A stretch of DNA of 10,835 nt from an uncultured Verrucomicrobiota bacterium (GTDB lineage Bacteria > Verrucomicrobiota > Kiritimatiellia > RFP12 > UBA1067): assembly GCA_945947925.1 (NCBI GenBank), contig CAMEZU010000043.1:1-10835 (forward strand), read 5' to 3'. Made by a program: the position numbers and the translations under genes. Shown piece by piece: positions 7,040-10,835 of the stretch; position 1 is the stretch's first letter, and the number at the start of each line of letters is the position of its first letter. The notes under the pieces are model-generated. The model had not been told where the DNA came from. It worked only from the letters and a program-made list of their open reading frames with translations, and ran no database searches.

Positions 7040-7900
7040 ATGGAAATTGTAGACACAGCGATGGCTAAAGCCGCGGTTCTGACCGAGGCTTTGCCGTATT
7101 TCATCGACTTCAAGGGGTCGGTCGTGCTGGTGAAGCTCGGCGGGTCCGTGATGGAGGTCGAGGCGAATCTCGATTCGCTGATGAACGACGTCGCGTTCAT
7201 GCGCGCGGTCGGCATCAAGGTCGTCATCGTGCACGGCGGCGGCAAGGCGATTTCCAAGGCGATCAAGGAGTCCGGTCACGAGCCCCTGTTCGTCGAGGGG
7301 CAGCGCGTCACCGACGAGCCGACGATGGAAATCGTCCGCAAGACGCTCAACAACGTCGTCAACACGGATCTCGTCCGCCGCCTGCAGGCGAAGGGCGCGA
7401 ACGCGCGTCCGATCCACGGCAACTGGATCTTCGGCGCGAAGAAGATCGCGAAACCCGACCGCGGCTACGTGGGCGAGGTCGTCTCGGTCGATCCGCGCGC
7501 GGTCTGCGAGATGCTCGACGCGGGCATCATCCCAGTGGTGACGCCGCTCGCGACGGGAGTCGACGATCCTCACCTCTACAACGTCAACGCCGACCTCGCG
7601 GCCGCCGCGCTCGCGAAGGAGCTCAAGGTCCGCAAGTTCGCGCTCGTCTCGGACGTGCCGGGCCTCCTGCGCGATCCGGCGGACCCCAAGACCCTTTTGT
7701 CCACCCTGCACCTCAAGTCCGTCGAGGCCCTGAAGGCGGAGGGTGTCATCTCGGGAGGCATGCTCCCGAAAATCGAGAGCTGCGAAGATGCGATCCGCGC
7801 GGGCGTGAAGAAGGTTCACCTCGTTGACGGTCGCATGGCGCACTCGCTTCTTTTGGAAATATTCACGCGTGAAGGCGTGGGAACGGAGATAACGGAATGA
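7040..7900 (+). CDS. argB: Acetylglutamate kinase (ArgB)
   Basis: This cytoplasmic enzyme phosphorylates N-acetyl-L-glutamate with ATP, the second step of arginine synthesis. The 286-residue length is normal for the family. Amino acid kinase motifs are in place: VLVKLGGS (Lys32), VHGGGKAIS (65-72), GQRVTD (87-92, with the substrate-binding Arg), NVNADLAA (181-188), LVSDVPGLL (202-210), GGMLPKIE (Lys244) and VHLVDGRMAHSLLLEIFT near the end. The segment before Lys32 (AAVLTEALPYFIDFKG) matches the extra N-terminal helix of the hexameric, arginine-inhibited type of this kinase, so feedback control by arginine is likely. ATG 7040 is chosen because the -10 box at 7024-7029 places the transcript start next to it; it has no Shine-Dalgarno sequence, and neither does the alternative ATG at 7061. 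The 3' end overlaps argD by ATGA. The segment PIHGNWIFGAKKI differs from the usual LSGKDG-type loop. Confidence 0.93.
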   Translation: MEIVDTAMAKAAVLTEALPYFIDFKGSVVLVKLGGSVMEVEANLDSLMNDVAFMRAVGIKVVIVHGGGKAISKAIKESGHEPLFVEGQRVTDEPTMEIVRKTLNNVVNTDLVRRLQAKGANARPIHGNWIFGAKKIAKPDRGYVGEVVSVDPRAVCEMLDAGIIPVVTPLATGVDDPHLYNVNADLAAAALAKELKVRKFALVSDVPGLLRDPADPKTLLSTLHLKSVEALKAEGVISGGMLPKIESCEDAIRAGVKKVHLVDGRMAHSLLLEIFTREGVGTEITE

Positions 7901-9096
7901 GCAACAAGACCCAGGACATCCTCAACCAGTACAAGAGCGCCGTCATGCCGACCTATTCGCCTTCGGTCGTGCTCGCGAGCGGCAAGGGCGTCACCGTGCG
8001 TGACGTCGACGGTCTCGTCCTCTACGACTTCACGTCCGGCATCGGCGTGCACAATGTCGGCCACTGCCATCCGAAGGTGGTGCAGGCGATCCGGGACCAG
8101 GCGGCGAAGCTGACGCACGCGTCGAACCTCTTCGCGAACGAGCCGGCGACGCAGCTCGCGGCGAAGCTCGTCGAGCTCTCGGGCCTCGGCGGCAAGGTCT
8201 TCTTCTGCAACTCGGGCGCCGAGGCGAACGAGGCGGCGATCAAGCTGGCGCGCAAGTGGGGCAGCCAGAACGGCGGCCGCTACGAGATTGTCACGTTCCG
8301 CAAGGGCTTCCACGGTCGTACGCTCGCGACGGTCGCTGCGACGGCGCAGGCCTGGTGCCAGGAGGGCTACGACCCGTTGCCGGTCGGCTTCGCGTACGCC
8401 GACTACAACGACCTCGAGTCCGTCAAGGCCGCGGTCAACGAGAAGACGGTCGCGGTGATGGTCGAGGCGGTCCAGGGCGAGGGCGGCGTGACGCCGGCCG
8501 ACCCCGAGTTCCTCAAGGGCCTGCGCGCGCTCTGCGACGAGAAGAACCTGCTTCTCATCTGCGACGAGGTCCAGAGCGGCATGGGCCGCACGGGCACGTG
8601 GTTCGCGTGGCAGGGCTATGACATCCAGCCCGACCTCTTCACGCTCGCGAAGTCGATTGCGGACGGCATTCCGATGGGCGCGCTCGTCTCGAACGCGAAG
8701 CTGGCGGACGTCTTCACGGCCTCCGCGCACGCGTCGACCTTCGGCGGCAACCCGGTTGCCGCGGCCGCCGCGCTCGCGGTGATCCAGGTCATCGAGGAGG
8801 AGGGCCTTCTCGCCCGCGCGACCGAGGTCGGCCAGCTCTTCAAGGAGGCGCTGCAGGGCTTCGTCGACCAGTACGACCGGCTTCTCGAGGTCCGCGGCAA
8901 GGGCCTTATGCTCGGCCTTGTCGTCGACGGCGATCCCAAGGCGGTCGTGGACGCGCTCAAGGAGCAGGGCATCCTCGCCCTCACCGCGGGCGGCAACGTG
9001 GTCCGCTTCCTCCCGCCGCTCGTCCTCAAGGAAGAGGACCTCGAGGAGGCGACGGACATGATTAGCGACGCCCTCGACTGCGCGTTCGGCGAATAA
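7897..9096 (+). CDS. argD: Acetylornithine aminotransferase (ArgD)
   Basis: This PLP-dependent class III aminotransferase of 399 residues is expected to convert N-acetylglutamate semialdehyde to N-acetylornithine with glutamate as amino donor. Family motifs are NSGAEANEAAIKLARK (from Asn105), GFHGRT (137-142), EAVQGEGGV (190-198), ICDEVQSGMGRTG (Asp223 and Gln226 contact the cofactor in this family), LAKSIADGIPMGA with Lys252 as the Schiff-base lysine, HASTFGGNPVA, and VRGKGLMLGL. The ATG overlaps the argB stop (ATGA), and GGAG at 7885-7888 lies 8 bases upstream, so translation is coupled. Other class III enzymes (ornithine, GABA or succinylornithine aminotransferases) share these motifs; the neighbouring argB decides the name. 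The LAKSIADG segment is a small departure from the common LAKALGGG. An intrinsic terminator follows 24 bases after the stop. Confidence 0.92.
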   Translation: MSNKTQDILNQYKSAVMPTYSPSVVLASGKGVTVRDVDGLVLYDFTSGIGVHNVGHCHPKVVQAIRDQAAKLTHASNLFANEPATQLAAKLVELSGLGGKVFFCNSGAEANEAAIKLARKWGSQNGGRYEIVTFRKGFHGRTLATVAATAQAWCQEGYDPLPVGFAYADYNDLESVKAAVNEKTVAVMVEAVQGEGGVTPADPEFLKGLRALCDEKNLLLICDEVQSGMGRTGTWFAWQGYDIQPDLFTLAKSIADGIPMGALVSNAKLADVFTASAHASTFGGNPVAAAAALAVIQVIEEEGLLARATEVGQLFKEALQGFVDQYDRLLEVRGKGLMLGLVVDGDPKAVVDALKEQGILALTAGGNVVRFLPPLVLKEEDLEEATDMISDALDCAFGE

Positions 9097-9120
9097 GCCG
9101 GAACGCCCGCGCGGCGAAGG

Positions 9121-9155
9121 GGAACGGCGGCTTTCGGGCCGCCGTTCCTGCTTTT
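9121..9155 (+). terminator. Intrinsic terminator of the argBD operon
   Basis: GGAACGGCGGC (9121-9131) pairs perfectly with GCCGCCGTTCC (9138-9148) around a 6-base TTTCGG loop. The tail TGCTTTT follows. An 11-bp GC-rich stem with a short T run directly after argD is a good Rho-independent terminator. Confidence 0.88.
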
Positions 9156-9215
9156 AAGGAATCGTCCGTCGGACCTGATCGCACGCTTTTGAGGTGGCAT
9201 CTTCGTCCGTCCTGC

Positions 9216-9224
9216 GCTATAATA
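9216..9224 (+). promoter_or_regulatory. -10 promoter element of the mannitol dehydrogenase-family gene
   Basis: GCTATAATA carries a perfect TATAAT at 9218-9223, and the same nine bases occur in front of argB. The ATG at 9230 lies 6 bases after the hexamer, where transcription normally begins, so the start codon is expected to be the 5' end of the mRNA. No convincing -35 is present; the bases 17 upstream are TGGCAT. Confidence 0.75.
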
Positions 9225-9229
9225 GGGGC

Positions 9230-10835
9230 ATGAAACTTTCCCTGAACTCTCTCGTTTCCGACGTCGCGGGCTGGACCAAGGCCGGCGTGACGCTTCCTTC
9301 CTTCGACATCGCCGCCATGCGCGCGCAGACCGAGGCGACCCCCGAGTGGGTGCACTTCGGCGCGGGCAACATCTTCCGCGGCTTCATCGGCTCGCTGAGC
9401 CAGCGCCTCCTGAACGCGGGCCTTGCGAAGACGGGCATCGTTGCGTGCGACACGTTCGACTTCGACATCATCGACCAGATCTACACGGCGCAGGACAACC
9501 TGACGCTGAACGTGCTCCTCAATCCCGACGGTACGGTCACGAAGGAGATCCTCGCGGGCGTCGCGAAGGGCGTGAAGGCGAACTTCGCGGATCCTGAGGC
9601 GAAGGCCGAGCTGAAGCGCATCTTCCGCGCGCCGTCGCTCAAGATGCTCTCGTTCACCATCACCGAGAAGGGCTACCAGCTCCGCAAGCCGGACGGCGCG
9701 TTCCTGCCCGTGGTCGAGGCGGACATGAAGGAGGGTCCCGAGTCGAGCCGCCACGCGATGGCGGTGGTCGCGGCGCTTCTCCTCGAGCGCTTCAACGCCG
9801 GGAAGCTGCCGATGGCGGTCGTGTCGATGGACAACTGCTCGCACAACGGCGAGAAGCTGAAGGCGTCCGTCGTCGAGATGGCGAAGGCCTGGGTCGCGAA
9901 CGGCTTCGCGCCGGCGGAGTACCTCGCCTACGTCGAGGACGAATCCGTCGTCTCCTTCCCCTGGTCGATGATCGACAAGATCACGCCGCGTCCGCATCCG
10001 ATGGTGGAGGCGGAGCTCAAGAAGGCCGGCATCGAGGGCATGGAGCCGATCGTCACCTCGAAGAAGACGTTCATCGCCCCGTTCGTCAACGCCGAGAAGC
10101 CGCAGTACCTCGTCGTCGAGGATCGCTTCCCGAACGGACGTCCCGCGCTCGAGCAGGTGGGCGTGTACATGACGGACCGCGACACGGTGAACAACACGGA
10201 GAAGATGAAGGTGACGACGTGCCTCAATCCGCTCCACACCGCGATGTCGATGTACGGCTGCCTCCTCGGCTACACGCTCATCTGCAAGGAGATGCAGGAT
10301 GCGGACATCGTCGCCTTGGTGAAGCGCCTCGGCTACGTCGAGGGCCTTCCGGTCGTCGTCGATCCGAAGATTCTCTCCCCGAAGGCGTTCATCGACGAGG
10401 TTGTGAACGAGCGTCTGCCGAACGTCTTCATGCCCGACGATCCGCGCCGCATCGCGACGGACACGTCGCAGAAGGTCGGCATCCGCTTCGGCGAGACGGT
10501 GAAGAGCTATCTCGCCACGGGCCGCGACCTCGGCACGCTCGTCGCCCTCCCGCTCGCGCTCGCAGGCTGGATGCGCTACCTCCTCGCGGTCAACGACGCG
10601 GGCGAGGCGATGGAGGTTTCCGCCGATCCGCTCAAGGACGACCTGCAGGCGAAGCTCGCGGGCATCGCCTGGAACGACCCGTCCTCGTACAAGGGCCAGC
10701 TGCGCGAAATCCTCGCGAACGCGTCCATCTTCGGCACAGACCTCACGAAGACCGTCCTTGCGGACAAGGTCGAGGCCTACTTCCTGAAGCTCCTCGCCGG
10801 CCCGGGCAGCGTCCGCAAGACGCTCCACGACGCCC
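9230..10835 (+). CDS. Mannitol dehydrogenase/fructuronate reductase family oxidoreductase, 3' end missing
   Basis: The frame is open from ATG 9230 to the right edge: 535 codons, no stop. It belongs to the polyol-specific long-chain dehydrogenases, which include D-mannonate oxidoreductase (UxuB) and mannitol 2-dehydrogenase and interconvert a ketose and a polyol or aldonate with NAD(P). Visible motifs are the N-terminal nucleotide-binding loop VHFGAGNIFRGF (from Val41), CDTFDFDIIDQIY, VVSMDNCSHNGEKL, SFPWSMIDKITPRP, PQYLVVEDRFPNGRP, MTDRDTVNNTEKMKVTTCLNPLH with Lys327, Asn333 and His336 as candidate catalytic residues, and DPRRIATDTSQKVGIRFGETVK. Known members have about 480-550 residues, so little is missing. 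The fructuronate/mannonate role is favoured over mannitol by the overall motif pattern and by the glycan-degrading neighbourhood, but this is inference. The ATG has no Shine-Dalgarno; the -10 box six bases upstream supports a leaderless start. Codon use is very GC-rich, like argB and argD. Confidence 0.85.
   Translation, partial: MKLSLNSLVSDVAGWTKAGVTLPSFDIAAMRAQTEATPEWVHFGAGNIFRGFIGSLSQRLLNAGLAKTGIVACDTFDFDIIDQIYTAQDNLTLNVLLNPDGTVTKEILAGVAKGVKANFADPEAKAELKRIFRAPSLKMLSFTITEKGYQLRKPDGAFLPVVEADMKEGPESSRHAMAVVAALLLERFNAGKLPMAVVSMDNCSHNGEKLKASVVEMAKAWVANGFAPAEYLAYVEDESVVSFPWSMIDKITPRPHPMVEAELKKAGIEGMEPIVTSKKTFIAPFVNAEKPQYLVVEDRFPNGRPALEQVGVYMTDRDTVNNTEKMKVTTCLNPLHTAMSMYGCLLGYTLICKEMQDADIVALVKRLGYVEGLPVVVDPKILSPKAFIDEVVNERLPNVFMPDDPRRIATDTSQKVGIRFGETVKSYLATGRDLGTLVALPLALAGWMRYLLAVNDAGEAMEVSADPLKDDLQAKLAGIAWNDPSSYKGQLREILANASIFGTDLTKTVLADKVEAYFLKLLAGPGSVRKTLHDA

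Noticed and set aside
9162..9211. Direct repeat TCGTCCGTC at 9162-9170 and 9203-9211, also as its complement at 6971-6979, near both leaderless promoters
   Set aside because: The same nine bases also occur inside coding sequence at 6733-6741, and such words are common at this base composition, so an operator claim is not supported.
9062..10828. Long minus-strand open frame opposite the mannitol dehydrogenase-family gene
   Set aside because: Same codon-bias shadow. The + strand frame has clear family motifs, and the minus product is Arg/Glu/Leu-rich without family signatures.

Overview
The window is a GC-rich bacterial segment in which every supported gene lies on the + strand and the coding sequence is nearly continuous. 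The long secreted glycoside hydrolases, including a GH106-type alpha-L-rhamnosidase, together with strong G/C bias at third codon positions and TATAAT promoters almost touching the start codon, suggest a carbohydrate-degrading member of the Verrucomicrobiota/Kiritimatiellota (PVC) group, perhaps from a gut or another polysaccharide-rich habitat. This placement is inference from gene content; there is no rRNA or other marker gene here.

Layout: (i) 1-466, the 3' part of a gene for a small DprA/SLOG-like protein, cut by the left edge and carrying an in-frame 39-bp tandem repeat; (ii) 494-3307, a secreted GH106 family protein with two consecutive signal-peptide-like N termini and an in-frame block of GC-rich hairpins between its catalytic and C-terminal domains; (iii) 3304-6960, a large secreted multidomain protein with a clan GH-A-like TIM barrel and carbohydrate-binding C-terminal domains, overlapping the previous stop by ATGA; (iv) 6961-7039, a short regulatory gap with a perfect 20-bp palindrome and an extended -10 promoter; (v) 7040-9096, argB and argD overlapping by ATGA; (vi) 9097-9229, an intrinsic terminator and a new promoter; (vii) 9230 to the right edge, a mannitol dehydrogenase/fructuronate reductase family gene, cut by the edge.

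The two hydrolase genes look like one translationally coupled unit for cutting a rhamnose-containing glycan outside the cytoplasm. The argB-argD pair supplies two consecutive steps of arginine (ornithine) synthesis and looks unrelated to glycan use. The last gene, if it reduces fructuronate or mannonate as its family suggests, would fit uronic acid use from pectin-like material, but it has its own promoter.

The most interesting signals are two different in-frame repeat cassettes inside protein genes, a GH106 gene with stacked export signals, and two promoters whose GCTATAATA element lies so close to the ATG that the transcripts should be leaderless. There is no CRISPR array, tRNA, rRNA, transposase or phage gene in the window. 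No stretch longer than 300 bases lacks a gene.
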